A stretch of DNA of 64,000 bases from contig NC_048550.1 in NCBI RefSeq assembly GCF_902806685.2, positions 4,941,383-5,005,382 on the forward strand. Reading direction: 5' to 3'. Of the stretch, positions 31,644 to 44,258 are shown one piece after another. The position numbers and the translations under genes are program-made. The DNA comes from Maniola hyperantus. Lineage: Eukaryota > Arthropoda > Insecta > Lepidoptera > Nymphalidae. The notes beneath the pieces were generated by a model. The model saw only the letters and a program-made list of their open reading frames with translations. It was not told the origin of the DNA and searched no databases. Positions within the stretch are counted from its first letter, which is position 1. The number at the start of each line of letters is the position of its first letter.

Positions 31644-33744
31644 AGACTCCCCTTTTTTGTCACATGATAATGATTAAATCAAATATTTAAATGGACCACG
31701 CCAGAAGACTCGCTCTGTCGCCCCTTCATTCAGCTCATCTACTCGACCTTCGTTTCTTTACGAAGGTCGCCGGCTCGCTTCGCTCGCCACCTCCCCCTTT
31801 CGCTCAACTCGTTCGATTATTATAATTGTGGAACAAAGTTTTTATAACCTCGCTGCATCATCTCCTGCTTGGTGTAATTGCAGTCAAGCGCAAGCCTACT
31901 TAGTTATAAAATAAATAAAACTCTCAACTTCAAAGTAAGTATACTAGTAGTTAGTACTAAACTAATCATACTAAATTCTTAGTTCACAAATAAAAGAAGA
32001 CGTTGAACACAGGGCCGCTCCGTCATAAAGGCGAACTAGGCGACGCGACGCGACAGCCTAGGGCGCTGGAATTTAGGGGTGGGGAGCGGCATGGCGCGGC
32101 GAGGGTATGGAACAGGTGTGTTAGCTCAAGTTACATTGACTGGCCAGAACGGATAGCTCGCACGTCTATTCTGTGTATAGAGCATAGAAATCAGAATTTA
32201 TAAAAATATAGTTTACCTATATCAACGCTCTAATAATTATGAATGGTATCCGCTGCCAGAAGAACCTAAGAACCTAAGAATCACTTCTGTAAAATCAAAG
32301 AAAATGTTCACGCTCGCTTCGCTTGACTAGCACATCTAGTGTAGATGCCCGTGCATTTATTTTGCAAAACTTATGACAAATCGAGTGTATTTGCTCAAAA
32401 TATTGTTCACTATCAGGATCTGATTTCCTGTTCACTTTTATTATGACTGTTTTTTCAAATTACTTAAGAAAAAAATTAATGTTTGCTTGGAAATCGTACA
32501 GCTATTAATGACATTAAAATCAAGGCAAGTATACCGCCCTTCTGTCCGATAATTAGAAAATTTAACTTCGCCGAAACAAAACTAAGTATTTCTTGTCTGA
32601 TTAAAATAAAGCATATCATTAGAAAGGTCATAATTATTGTGAAAAAATTATTATGTGCGAAATTTTTGTCTCAAGGGGTGCTAGTCCAATAATAATTTCA
32701 CCTAGGGCGCTAAGTTTGCTCGAACCGGGCGCCGCCGCGCTGGTTGAGCAGTGCTATTTTTGCGCTACCACCCCTGTACCTACTAGAGCCAACAGGCGCA
32801 CGCTCTAGGTTGACATTTCAATATCGAAGGTATTTCACTATATCCGGAGCTCTTATAGAGACTACACGATGCGATAAACAGCTTATTATGCGTAAATTGA
32901 ATGCGATAAAAGCTTTTCAGGTTTTTATTTTATTTTAATGACTTTCAAGATATTACAGTAATAGGTAGGTACCTACCTCAGTATTTACTCGAGTATTATT
33001 ATATGTCTAAGATTGTTACTGTAAAAGTTCGAACTGCTGTAAATCCTAGGATTTTCAAGTAGACCTAATTCACTGTCTAGTATAACTCATTACATTTGAG
33101 TAGGCAAATTCTTAAACTATAGGTAGCCTACCTACCTAACGTAGGTATAATTTATTTGCCTATGCCCTTAGTTTATACAGTTGTTCTTGCCATATACCTA
33201 ATGAAATAATCCTTATACGAAACTGAGTCGATCTAATTTTAAAAAAATATATATACCTAAGTTTCATTGATTTTTGTGTATAATTCACGTTTGACCAAAA
33301 AATTGACTACGGCAAAATTGATTTCACGAAAAAGAGCTGAAGTTTCTTAAGCACAGTTTCCCTGTATGGTTTTGGATTTCCCCATACTGTCCCAGTTAAA
33401 AAAATCACTGTATATCTAAAAAAATTTGAAGAATAGCAAAATAACGTTTTCTTTAATTTTAAATATAAAAAGCCTAATTTTTTACCTAGGTCATTCATTA
33501 AATATAACAATTTTTTACTAAATTAATTTAATCAATACATTCTAACCTAATTCATGCCTTATTCCTCAATCACTACATTTTGTTCTTATTCATTTATTCA
33601 TATCAAGTAGAATTGAAGAAACATAATATCTATAGTCGATTCTCCAGAGATATTTGTCGTAAAAAAAACACAAAACGGCGAAGTAAATAGAATATCAAAG
33701 TCGTATAAACATTACAGTCCTATATTTTGAACCATTGTATACGA
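31644..33744. other. no gene identified; GC-rich patches
   Basis: Patches at 31700-31800 (cgccggctcgcttcgctcgcc), 32010-32110 (ggcgacgcgacgcgacagcc) and 32700-32780 (accgggcgccgccgcgctgg) stand out from AT-rich surroundings. The last has a few similarities to the second (cctagggcgct). They may be parts of one dispersed repeat. No gene assigned. Confidence 0.35.
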
Positions 33745-33817
33745 GCCCGGATAGCTCAGTCGGTAGAGCATTGGACTTTTAATCCAAGGGTCCAGGGTTC
33801 AAGTCCCTGTTCGGGCG
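33745..33817 (+). tRNA. tRNA-Lys (anticodon TTT)
   Basis: 73 nt, no intron. Acceptor stem gcccgga pairs with the final ttcgggc region plus discriminator g. A box tagctcagtcggtag, anticodon arm ttgga-cTTTtaa-tccaa, and T arm with ggttcaagtcc (B box). CCA is not encoded, as expected in eukaryotes. A TTTT terminator follows at 33826-33829. Reads AAA/AAG lysine codons in the cytosol. Its last 15 nt plus CCA equal the reversed primer site at 27498-27515. Confidence 0.97.
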
Positions 33818-35140
33818 GGTTCATATTTTATTAATTAAAATAAAAATAAAAATAACAAGAAATGTCTCAACCATTTTATCAATTCCCATGAATTGTATAT
33901 TCAATAATTTACAAATTATTTAGCTACCCTATCTTTTATTGAAGGTGTATTTAAATAGTAAAAAGGCAATGATTTATTAAATACTATGAATGAATTACAT
34001 ACCTAATGCTACTTAATTAACATAAAATTAATTTAAGGTCGATTACAAGAAAAGTACAGTTTTAAAGGTGCAATTAGATTTTTTTCGCACCGCGCGTCAC
34101 TTGTACCCTAATAATAATTGCCTTGGTGACCATGGAGATATCTAGGTTTTTTTCTTTATCGTAATATACCTAGATCATAATATTTGGGTGGTCACATAAC
34201 CACAAAGAATCACCCCCAATATGAAACTATTTACTAGGTATACCAAAAATGTAGTATGGCTTTAACGTATTGATTGGGTGATTAGTGTGAAGCCTTATTG
34301 AACCAGTCTCGATGAAAATGTGGCGTCATCGTCACTTCAAACGTTCTAAGTGGTTTGTGATTCCACATTCATGTGGTTCGTGCACGCTAGCGGCCGACCA
34401 CTTCAACAATGCTCTATACAGTACAGTTCAGTACCAAAAATTTGTAATAGTAAAAAAAAACATAAAAAGTGGACAGGGAAGCACTTATCTCTCCTCTACG
34501 AAATTGATTACTCGTCAAAGACATTTTCCTAAACGGTAAAGCAGCTGTTGAGAACATTTTCATATTTTTTTTTGTTGATTTATGATATAAATAAGCAGCC
34601 AAAAGGTTCTTGACACGTTGGAATCATCATTATCATATCACTACTTAGGTATTATAAAACAGAGTCCCTCCGCCGAGATCGTTTGTCTCTCGTTCTCAAA
34701 ACTAAGTAGGTGGTAGGTACTGTATTTTTCATACGGTTCCACCAATATAGATACACGGATTTTAAAAGAAGGATCAAGTATATAATTTATAAAAGTTAGT
34801 GTAAATTTGGCGAACTGCGATGATATTGTCGTAAGGGTCGGCGAAAAACGCACTAAGTAAGTACTCTACTTGAGCGCTATTGGCGAACGCTGCCTTAAAA
34901 CCATAGATTTATAAAAAAATAGTATACTTATATGCTGTGGCAATATTCGTCTCAAATAGATCTAAAAAATGCAATACTATAAAATTATTCTATTTTCAAA
35001 GATTAGCTCATAATAGCAAAAATATAAGTATCCTCAAAAAATGCAATTAAGAATCAGAACTGAAAATCGTGGAAATAAGCTATCATGCGAAGCCGGAACG
35101 GGTTGCTAGTTTTACAATAAAATTAATTTAATCTTAAGCT
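33818..35140. other. no gene identified
   Basis: AT-rich; nothing recognised beyond the Pol III terminator. Confidence 0.4.
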
Positions 35141-35437
35141 GTGATAGCCTAGTGGTTAGGACATCCGCCTCCTAATCGGTGCGAGGTCAGGGATTCGATT
35201 CCGGGCACGCACCTCTAACTTTTTGGAATTATGTGCGTTTTAGGAAATTAAAATATATCACTTGCTTTAACGGTGAAGGAAAACATCGTGAGGAATCCTG
35301 CATGATTAAGAGTTCTCCATAATGTTCTCAAAGGTGTGTGAAGTGCCAGTCTGTACTTGGTCAAATCCCTTCTCACTCTGAGAGGAGACCCATGCTCTGT
35401 AGTAAGCTGGCCATCGGTTGCTCATGATGATGATGAC
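35141..35437 (+). mobile_element. tRNA-derived SINE, family A, full length
   Basis: gtgatagcctagtggttagg (A box) and gggattcgattccgggcacg (B box), then tgctttaacggtgaaggaaa, acatcgtgaggaa and ctctgagaggagacccatgc, ending in a tgatgatgatga tail. Best-preserved family A copy here. Confidence 0.85.
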
Positions 35438-36031
35438 TGGGTGCAAAGTTGCCGACAAAAAATAATATCGCTTAGGCTTAGGTTTAGGTCATAAGCGCTT
35501 CAATTTGGAAGCAGCCTTATCTAAGCTACGCGGCGCGGACGAATGGCGTCTGCTCTGTAGATCCCACAGATTAGAGAAGTAACTTTTATCTATGGTAGAT
35601 CTGGTAAGACAAACTTCATACCACACTATTAATATCCGCCAACATAAGTCTAGAGCAGGGTAGCACTAGAAGACTAATTTAGAGCCTCCAAATAAATGAG
35701 CGTAGAGTATAGACCCACGTATTCCCAATATTAGCTTTGTAATACCTAGCTCGAAACACCTCGCCCCCTATATCTACAAGGGCCCGCGAAATGTTTGTTT
35801 GTGTGTCCATCGCTAGAGGAACCTCTAAATTGAGGTTAAATGGATCAACTAGTATAGAAGCACATTAATTAGTCTTCGTGTGGCTTATTGTTCTTAAAGT
35901 CAATGTGGATTTAACTTTACTTATTTTTGTATAAATTACTTAGGTACATGATTTTTTTTACAGTCGAATCAAAACTAAAGTTGAATGACTTTTGATCGAA
36001 ATATTCTTTATGCGGTTGATTAATTAATCCG
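35438..36031. other. no gene identified
   Basis: Mixed composition; nothing recognised. Confidence 0.35.
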
Positions 36032-36244
36032 CCCATACTAATATTATCAATGCGAAAGTGTGTCTGTCTGTCAGCTAGCTTTTCACGGCCCATCAGTTCA
36101 ACCGATTTTGACGAAATTTGGTAGGTACAGAGATAGCTTGCATCCCGGGGAAGGACGTAGGCTACTTTTGTCCCAGAAAATCAAAGAGTTCCCACGGGAT
36201 TATTAAACACCTAAATTCACGTCGATGACGTTCACGGACTAGAG
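36032..36244 (+). mobile_element. Helitron-type element (Lep1-like)
   Basis: cccatactaatattatcaat, gcgaaagtgtgtctgtctgt, aacccgatttt-type core (aaccgattttgacgaaattt), agcttgcatcccggggaagg and caaagagttcccacgggatt. The end is altered (ttcacggactaga). Confidence 0.8.
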
Positions 36245-36606
36245 ATTTTAGATTCAGAAATTTTAATTTGGTAAAAATATTTTTCAGCTTTAAGAATAGA
36301 TTATTATTATTAATCAACCAGATATATTTTATTACTGCATAAATCAAAATGTATACGACAAACATATACGACGAAGCCAGATCGCCTTACCCGTATGTTT
36401 TACATACAAACTAGATCGATCCAACTATCTATGTGCAAATTTATTCATTGAGACACGAATTGACAAACGTAGGGACGTATTTTTTATATAATATAATATA
36501 TTTATTACTAAGAGCCGATTTTTCAGTAGTCTAATAAATACCTATTATATCGCAAGAATAAGTAATTTTATTGGGAAATAGCTAAGAACCGCCGCGATAA
36601 ACCATC

Positions 36607-36860
36607 GGCATCATCATCGTCGTCAATCAATAGACGTCCACAGCTGAACATAGGTCTTTTGTGTTTAGGAATTTCCACATGCCACGGTCTTGCGCCGCCT
36701 GAATCCAGCGGCTTTTTGCGACTCGTTTGATGTCGTCTGCCCACCAAGTGATGGGTCCGCCAAAACTGCGCTTTCTGGTGCGAGGTCGCCGTTCTAGCAC
36801 CTTTTGACCCTAACGTCTATTGGATTTTCCAACACTGTGTCCTGCCCTCTTCAGCCATCG
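36607..36860 (-). mobile_element. RTE-type LINE, decayed 3' end of ORF
   Basis: The minus strand encodes remnants of the RTE C-terminus (pieces such as ITWWADDIKRVAKSRWIQAA and AQDRGMWKF, then VQLWTSI) next to a (GATGAC)-rich 3' tail. The frame is interrupted. Same direction as the fragments at 46192, 46729 and 49790. Confidence 0.65.
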
Positions 36861-37840
36861 GTAAATCTACTTTTTAAAATCCATTTAGGAGCTACGATGC
36901 CATAAATGAAAACTGCATCTGAAAGACATAGCTCTTTTGTTTTTAACTCGGGGATAGGACTAAATTATTTCAGTAACCGTAGTAGGTTACACAGTTAATG
37001 CTGTACTTTCACATCGTAAATCTAGTTTAACCATATTTAATAGCTTATCTAAAATTAGATAATTTTCCAGTGATTTTAGATATAATCTTAATTATATGTA
37101 TGACGGCATTGTACCTAATTGTTATTTTACTAGTAGCGTAGTGTAAATACTTAATGACTTTATTAAAATTATATCCAACCAGTGTGCTTTCACATAATTT
37201 GCATATTATGGATGATATACATAATATATTTACTTGTTTATATATACTCACTACTTGATAGCCGATGCCCGCAAAATCACCTGTGTGAATTTAGGTTTTA
37301 AAAATTTATTTTGTATTTTTTTCAGTAATAGTTACCAGTTTCAGTCGTATCTTTAAATTATCAAAAAGCCTCGACTCCACTCAGTCTGTATGCGTTAGCC
37401 CTTAGTATTTTTGAGATGTGAGAGGATGATGTAATTCAGCCTGCTTTGCGTACCTACGTCCATTTTTCACGGAAAAATCTCTTTCACCAGTATTCGTCGT
37501 TTCGATTATATACTTATATGAGATTTCCAAAAGTGGCAAACAAATCAATTTTTAAACTTTGTAGGCTATCAACTGGTTATTTTAATTTTTAACCGTGGAT
37601 TAATTCCATAGACCATAACTTTAAGAACTTTTCACTGATTTAAATTACTTAATGATTAATATTCTATTTCTACCTCTATGATACACCTACACGTACCTAG
37701 TACCTACTTATTTGCCTTAGTCTGGTAGAAAAGAATTCACGCCTTCGCTAAGTATATTCCAATTAAGGCGAAGCTCTAGGCGAGTTCGCAGGCCTGTACG
37801 AAGCGATCACTCACTTGCACTTTTAATTAATTTATTTATC
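36861..37840. other. no gene identified
   Basis: AT-rich sequence upstream of the GC-rich promoter-like island. Confidence 0.4.
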
Positions 37841-37892
37841 GAGTCGCGAATCGACGGCGCAACTCGCGCCGCCGCCGCACCCCTCCTCCAGC

Positions 37893-37930
37893 TATAAAAC
37901 CGATGGAAGAGCGGCGACGTCCGTCAGTTT
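37893..37930 (+). promoter_or_regulatory. candidate core promoter, TATA box plus initiator
   Basis: tataaaa at 37893-37899 lies 31-33 bp upstream of an arthropod initiator tcagtt whose A is 37926. Both sit in a GC- and CpG-rich island (37840-38170) in otherwise AT-rich DNA. The correct spacing of two core elements with a GC-rich transcribed leader and a splice donor downstream makes this the best promoter candidate in the window. Confidence 0.6.
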
Positions 37931-38080
37931 TCTCAGGGACGCCCCGAGCGGCGGCGCCCTCGAAACGTGCCGAAAGGACGAGGGTTACTTTTCATGATGT
38001 CTAAGTAATTTTGTAAAGAGGGTTCGAGGGGATGTGTTTAGGGCTCGGTTAGACGGTTGGCGATGGTGGGCGACTGCAAG
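37926..38080 (+). other. candidate first exon
   Basis: From the initiator to the donor GCAAG|GTGAGT at 38081. It contains two short upstream frames (37994-38008, MMSK; 38032-38052, MCLGLG), then a third ATG at 38063 reading MVGDCK into the donor in phase 0. Either coding begins here or the exon is all leader. The gene downstream is not identified; its first intron would be over 14 kb if the exon at 52345 belongs to it. Orientation is the same as the metalloproteinase. Confidence 0.45.
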
Positions 38081-40325
38081 GTGAGTGTGCACGCGCGCCG
38101 GCGTGCTGGCGAGTCGATAGGGCCGGAGCCGCCCGCCCACGCGCTGCACTACAGCTGTTTTATTTGATAACGTGTCATTCCGTTGCCTCCACATATCCTA
38201 CTGTTCAAACTTTCATTTCACCTCCAATTTAATTGTAACAATGTTTTCGCTTCCGTTTTTTTCTATCCCTTTTCATAGCTTCCTACATTGTAACGTTCGT
38301 TTTGCATTTTACATTTAATTAGTATCTTTTTCAATTAAGTTGCATTAAAGCCATATTCTATATTGAAAAAAACAATGAAGCTGAACATGTAACTCATAGA
38401 TACTGTATTTTAATGTTCAAACGATATAACAGAATAAAGTTTATCATTTTACCTAGGAACTATTGAAAATCTATGTCCAGTTGTATGATATACGGTCAAA
38501 TTTACTTTACGGTTACCGTCAAATTTTGATCGTCAATAAAAGCAAAAAGGTAGCATAAGTATGATTAATTGTTAACTTACGACCAATCATGGGACGTGGA
38601 TGTATGAATAGATACCTACTAGTTGTGCAACACGATTTGCTTTTTATTAGTCCTCAAAGTTTAACGGTAACTTTAATGTAACTTTATCCGCCTGTCATGC
38701 CACTGGACCTTAACCAGTCAAAATTTTACCTTAGGAGCATTTTAATGATGAGACCTCAAATAAAAAACCTGTACTATTATATTATGTCATAGGTAGATAA
38801 TTTAAAACTAGTGGAAAGAGAAACATTTTAAAAACTGTTTCAAAACTGCAGTCAGCTGAAAAAAAAATTTTTACGCCCGATGATTCGGCACTCTGCGATA
38901 ACATTCATAACACACACCCCCTGAGGCACCAATGGAGGACCGGAAATCTGAGTCCCCATAAATCCACCATATTCGAGAATAACTCACTTGGTACGTGGCC
39001 AAGTGTAGAAATCCTGTAATTACACCCTCCCGAGCTCACTCTTAATTTACTTAATTTACCCGGGCTGACTCCTACGAACTAATCGACAATTTAATAGGTT
39101 ATTTGAATGGTGCGCATTGTCTTCAGACGCCTTCTGGCTCGACAATTCGTTATTTACTTGAAGATTTCGCCAAATGACGATAATGCTGCAGAGAACAATG
39201 CCTGAACCAGTTATGCCCGATTAATGAGAAATTTTAATATCTGGTTCTGATTCAGCAGAAACACTCAGAAAGATACACAATCACAATGGGTAGTTGTTGA
39301 AGAAGTTTCTCGTGGCTCACAATAAAAGCTCAACGAGTATGTACTCGACCGCAGAGATGGGTATTTAGAGCATGAATTTTAGATTCGTAAAACCAAGAAC
39401 ACGTTTGCAGCTTAATACCTTGTACCTACATGTAAAAAAATTGCGATATATTCAGCTACACTCACGGAATTGCCTGTGAATTACTTGTTTCTCATAAAAT
39501 TCACAACTAATTCAAGAAGTTCAATCAATCTCTATTCGAGCTGAAAATTTCGAAACTTCGTAGAAAACTTGGGAACCGCTTACGTTATGTATGATACAGA
39601 ACGACTCTTGTACTTCTTCAGAATTTTGATAAGTTGAAGCAAAGATTGTTGGTTGTTTTAATTTGTTTGGCTTTTTTCGTGTTGTTCTTTAATTTATTGT
39701 ATTTTTTGATAAGAAGAAACTTAAACATTATTTTTATTCTAAGAGTTTTGTTATTGATACTTACGTATCTTTTTATATGAACGGCCATTTTTTATTATTT
39801 TCAGATAAAATGTAAACTTTCAGTATTATTTTTATTAAGTAGGTACCTCATAAAGCGTTAAAGAAGATGTGTTTAAATAGGCATTTCAATGAGTACCTAT
39901 TTACAGTTTTCAGGATTTCGTCCGCATTGAAGCTCATTCATCAGTTTTATCCATTCCGTATTTCGTCGTTTAAAAATAGCGCATTTTCCGGGAAATTAAA
40001 ATATAATATGATGGCAACCCTAACTTATTCAAGCATTTACGGTATTCATGAAGTATCAGTGCCAGTATTGCAATTAAATAAAGCTAGAGAAACCCTCTCT
40101 TTAATTATGAAAGCTGTTTTCTTTCTTATCGCTATTTTATTACGATGACAATACGCAAGCCTCCGCCTATTAAATTATTTGTGCGGCTCGAAACTGGCAC
40201 TTTGAGGAAAATTTTTATTTGCATTTCTCCGTAGGTATTACTGCAGGGCTATGACAATCAAGGATGAAAACTTGTAGGAAATATGCCGCCAACTTCCAGC
40301 GTAGGTACTCATACGAGAGATACAT
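38081..40325. other. no gene identified
   Basis: The GC-rich island tails off by 38170. The rest is AT-rich and may be intronic. Confidence 0.4.
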
Positions 40326-40465
40326 TAGCCGACAAGAAATATTATACATCGACCTTTCGAGAGATTTCGGCTTCGTAGAGCTTGTCGATCTCGACGACAG
40401 AGAAAATGCTCTACGAAACCGCTATCTCTTTCTAAAGGCCGATGTACAATATTTCTTGCCGGCTA
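40326..40465. mobile_element. TA-flanked MITE with about 55-bp inverted termini
   Basis: gccgacaagaaatattatac at the left, with a right end whose reverse complement is gccggcaagaaatattgtac; similarity continues inward to cttcgtagagc. Flanked by TA on both sides (40326-40327 and 40464-40465), as for Tc1/mariner-derived MITEs. The 88-codon frame crossing it is a by-product of the inverted repeats. Confidence 0.85.
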
Positions 40466-40929
40466 CTGTACATAATATTATCTCGGAGACGATGGGAATG
40501 GTTCGGACTTATTTTACGAAAGTAAGGTAGCAAACTCTGTACGTTTCAATGATAACCTGCCGGAAGAAGGAGGTCTGGTAGACGACCTGGGGGAATTAAA
40601 TTGAGGCTGGTTTTAAGAGAGCGGGTTTGTCGTCGAATCATGTGAAGACAGTAAGCTAAAGACAGGAGGACATAGAAAATTACAGCTGCCAGCCTGTATT
40701 AGGTAAACAGGAATACCTAAAGTGTACGAAAAATTTGTATCACATTTTTGTAAAAGTCAACACCAAATTCGTCATACTTACATCAAATTATATATCCATT
40801 GCGTTGTAGAAATGCCAATACCAATTTTTGTTTAAATTTCCGAGTCTACATGATGAATATAAGCATAACCCATGGGTATTGTTAAATTAATTAACTAATC
40901 AGTTGATCTTTTGTTACCGAATCATCTTT
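40466..40929. other. no gene identified
   Basis: Nothing recognised. Confidence 0.35.
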
Positions 40930-41042
40930 ACATCATCATCATCAAGATCAACCCATCGCTGGCTCACTACAGAGCACGGGTCTCCTCTCAGAGTGAGAAG
41001 GGTTTTGACCATAGTCTACCACGCTGGCCATGTGCGGATTGA
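40930..41042 (-). mobile_element. SINE family A, 3' fragment, minus strand
   Basis: catcatcatcatcaagatca, acccatcgctggctcactac and gtctcctctcagagtgagaa, ending about tggccatgtgcggattg. The tRNA-like head is missing. Confidence 0.7.
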
Positions 41043-41535
41043 TATGATTGTCTACCAATCATCTCTATAGCAACTGCAAAAAATTAACGACTATTCGACA
41101 GATTTACTAATTTAATCAATGACTATTAGCTTTTTTCTACGACTCGTCTGTACTCCGTAATAGGTTGAACATGATAATGATTAAAAGGGCTTTTCTTAAA
41201 CAGATAAATATTTCCTTCTAGAATTTCCAATTTCAGCAAGACGCCTGCGACATACCTACTATATTATTATAATCTCCACGGACGGAATGAAAACAAATAA
41301 GGCATTATATTCAGCATTACTACAGATCCAATCTCAATCAAAAATGTTTACCGCCAGCCTCGCCTATTTCAATATTTTAACCTTCCTCAACCGGAGTCCG
41401 CTGCCGTCGAGAAATTCAATACTTTCAAATACCTAAACGGATTTTGGTTTAGAAAATTCAAAAACATTGTCCATTCGTAAATACAAACTAGAATAGAAGA
41501 CAAAATCGGGTTAAAAATACGTATAGTTTTTTTTA

Positions 41536-41665
41536 AATTAATATAGCTAGCAAACGAGCAGGCGAGTCACCTGATGTTAAGTGATTACCATCGTCCATCA
41601 ACAAATGCACCAGACATGCTCTCTCTGACTCACTCTGGTGCTGCATGACATCCAGCACCAGAGGA
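41536..41665. repeat. dispersed lepidopteran repeat fragment
   Basis: tagctagcaaacgagcaggc, gagtcacctgatgttaagtg and attaccatcgtccatcaaca belong to a repeat I know as common in moth and butterfly genomes. Class uncertain. Confidence 0.5.
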
Positions 41666-43134
41666 AACGGTCGGATTTTTCAGGAATAGTAAATACCGAC
41701 TTATACATCCATACTCCATACACACAGATACTCAATACAGATATTATTATACTCGTCAGCATTTGTATGTCTATCTGTCTATTGCCTTTTTGCAGCACCG
41801 ATCTTTATGATTGTCACAGCTAGAGACAGCTTGCATCGTAGATTTTCTATTCCGGAAAATATCTAACTCTTACTGAAACTCATAATAAAGACTAGAAGAA
41901 GAATTTTTGTTGTAGAAATTCGGTATCAATCGAAAATCCAATCACAGTAGGTACCAAATAAAATTCAAATCAAACGGAATAATATTTTTCAAAAGCGCCA
42001 CATAGGAAGGATTTTCTTTCAAATCAGATTTTGAAAAATAATGCAAAAGTAGACTGAAGGAAAAGTGCATTTTATTTATTAGGTTTGTGCCAAACAGTTG
42101 GGCTTATAAACCGGCCGAGTCACATTTTCTATTTTACATGAAAAATAAAGTGCAGACGAGTATCAAAAATGTTGGGTCAAAATTTACATCGGAGAGGTTA
42201 TTTTGCCAGTATAATATAATCCGCTTTCAAAAAGGGGAACAGTACAAACAAACTAGAATATTATCCAACTTTTTTGGGGCCAATCGTTTTATTTTATGAG
42301 TATACAAATGATCTGTTTTGTGCCTTAATTAAGGTTTTTAATTACAGCAGAAAGAACCTACTACTATACTACCGTCAAGTTATACTGTTGGCGTTAAAGT
42401 TTATAACATCAACGATTATTCTGTAACGATGAATATTGATAACTTTATTAAATTTTACTTCTGAGGAAATAAAGCTATCTTCCCTAACACTTGTTTTCAT
42501 AAGAATGATTATTTATTTTTGAAGTAAATACGTCTACAATTTTGTAAAGTAAAGTAAATTCAAACTAATTCTATACTTTTAGTGTAGCAATTTCCTTGGT
42601 AAATCAGTTCTTATGGTTCTTATAAGTCAAACAGCTTATAACTAGTTGTTCACAAAGGAGAAACATTTTCCTTTTTTTTTTGCATAATTTTTCATGAATA
42701 ATCGATATTGATTGACAAAGTTAAAAATTATTATATTATAAAATAATGCTTAGATTTAAACAGATGTCGTAGCAATAAATCAACTTTGTACTTTCTTCTC
42801 AAAATCAATGCAACTTATTATTGTTTTCTAAACTGGACAAATTGACTGTCCTAGCCTGCTGTCAGCTTTCTCTTTCAATGCTTCCTCCTTTAGGCCTCGA
42901 AAACCTTAGCTATTGTGTGTACCGAAATCAAATACAACCTACGCCCAAAATTCCATAATTTTACGCCTGGCGCGAACCTATAATAAAATTTACTCAGACT
43001 TCGACCTTTTTCACCTGTCCAAAATGCAATTAAAAAAGGAAATAATTAAACTGCATCGGAAAAATAATAATATGTAACTGATAATAATTATACTAGTATC
43101 TATAATAGTACATAAATCCGCATAATATCATAAC
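41666..43134. other. no gene identified
   Basis: AT-rich; nothing recognised. Confidence 0.35.
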
Positions 43135-43235
43135 CCACAAGCACGCACTCACGCATACTCTCTCTCCCACACATAAACACACACCCACACACACACAGAC
43201 ACACATACACTCACACATACACACACACATACATA
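43135..43235. repeat. (AC)n-rich simple repeat
   Basis: About 100 bp of interrupted CA repeats with ctctctccc near its start. Confidence 0.9.
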
Positions 43236-43431
43236 TGTTGTGAATCACCTACTAGGTATTTTTACTAGTTAATTGACTTTTATATTATTATATTATTGTA
43301 AAGCTTGTTTAAATTATCAAACGTACTGTTATAAATTTATAATTAATATCTATTTAAGTAATCTGTAAAAAATTGTAATCCTATTTGGCCTTATTTTAAG
43401 TCTGTTATTATGTAAAATTATATTGTATACT

Positions 43432-44258
43432 AGCTGACCCGCCCCGGCTTCGCTCGGGTGGAGTATTTCGGACTGGGAGTGTCATCGTGAAGCCGTTGCT
43501 TGATACCTAAAATATCAATTCACTATCAGAAATTCTAAAATCCCCACGATTTAGGACTTTAGTACTTTGCAGCATCAGGATTGAGGAGTTAGGATCCGAA
43601 GTTCAATGATGTAGCCTATGCTTGGTACCTAAATTAATTTTGCATCATCCGCAGTTACTGAAACATTATAGTTTAGGAGTGCTATACCCTACATCATCAG
43701 GGTTGAGGAGTTGGGACTTGAAGTCTGAGAATAAAGTCGTTGCTTGGTACCTACAATATGAATTCACTATGAACACTTCCTGAATCTTGATAACTCAGGC
43801 GGGCAGTAACCCTGCAGCATCAGGATTAAGGAGTTGAATCCAGAATTTTTTATGTGACCACCACGAAAACTTTTTTTGTTGATTTTAAAAAAAAATTTGC
43901 AAATCGGTCCAGAAACCTCGAAAAAATCGATGTAGAAAAAAGAACCACCTCCTTTTTGACAGTCGGTTAAAAACCGATGACCTTGAAATATTTACGGAAC
44001 AATCTTTAAAATATCCCCTTTCTAACAAAAAAAGAATGAATGAAATCGGACTACGCGTTAATGAATTACAACTCAGTATACATTTTAACTTTCACCCCCT
44101 CTCCTACGGGAACCATGCTGAATTTCGGGATAAAAAGTATCCTATATTCTTCCTCATAGTATGACCTCAAATCGTACCAAGTTTCATTGGAATCCATTCA
44201 GTAGTTTCAGCGTGATGCGCGGCCGTGATACAGACAGACAGACAGACAGACAGATAGA
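43432..44258 (-). mobile_element. long Helitron-type element, minus strand
   Basis: Begins actagctgacccgccccggc and ttcgctcgggtgg (reverse of a CTAGT end), contains aagaaccacctcctttttga and cagtcggttaaaaacc, and ends gatacagacagacagacaga. The middle (43490-43860) holds three imperfect repeats of a unit with caggattgaggagttgggac and gcttggtacctaa, an internal tandem expansion. Confidence 0.65.

Noticed and set aside
35141..35215. tRNA-like A and B boxes
   Set aside because: Head of SINE family A; the same body and tail occur at 19908 and 47371.
40264..40530. 88-codon open frame
   Set aside because: Lies across the MITE at 40326-40465; the frame follows from the inverted termini.
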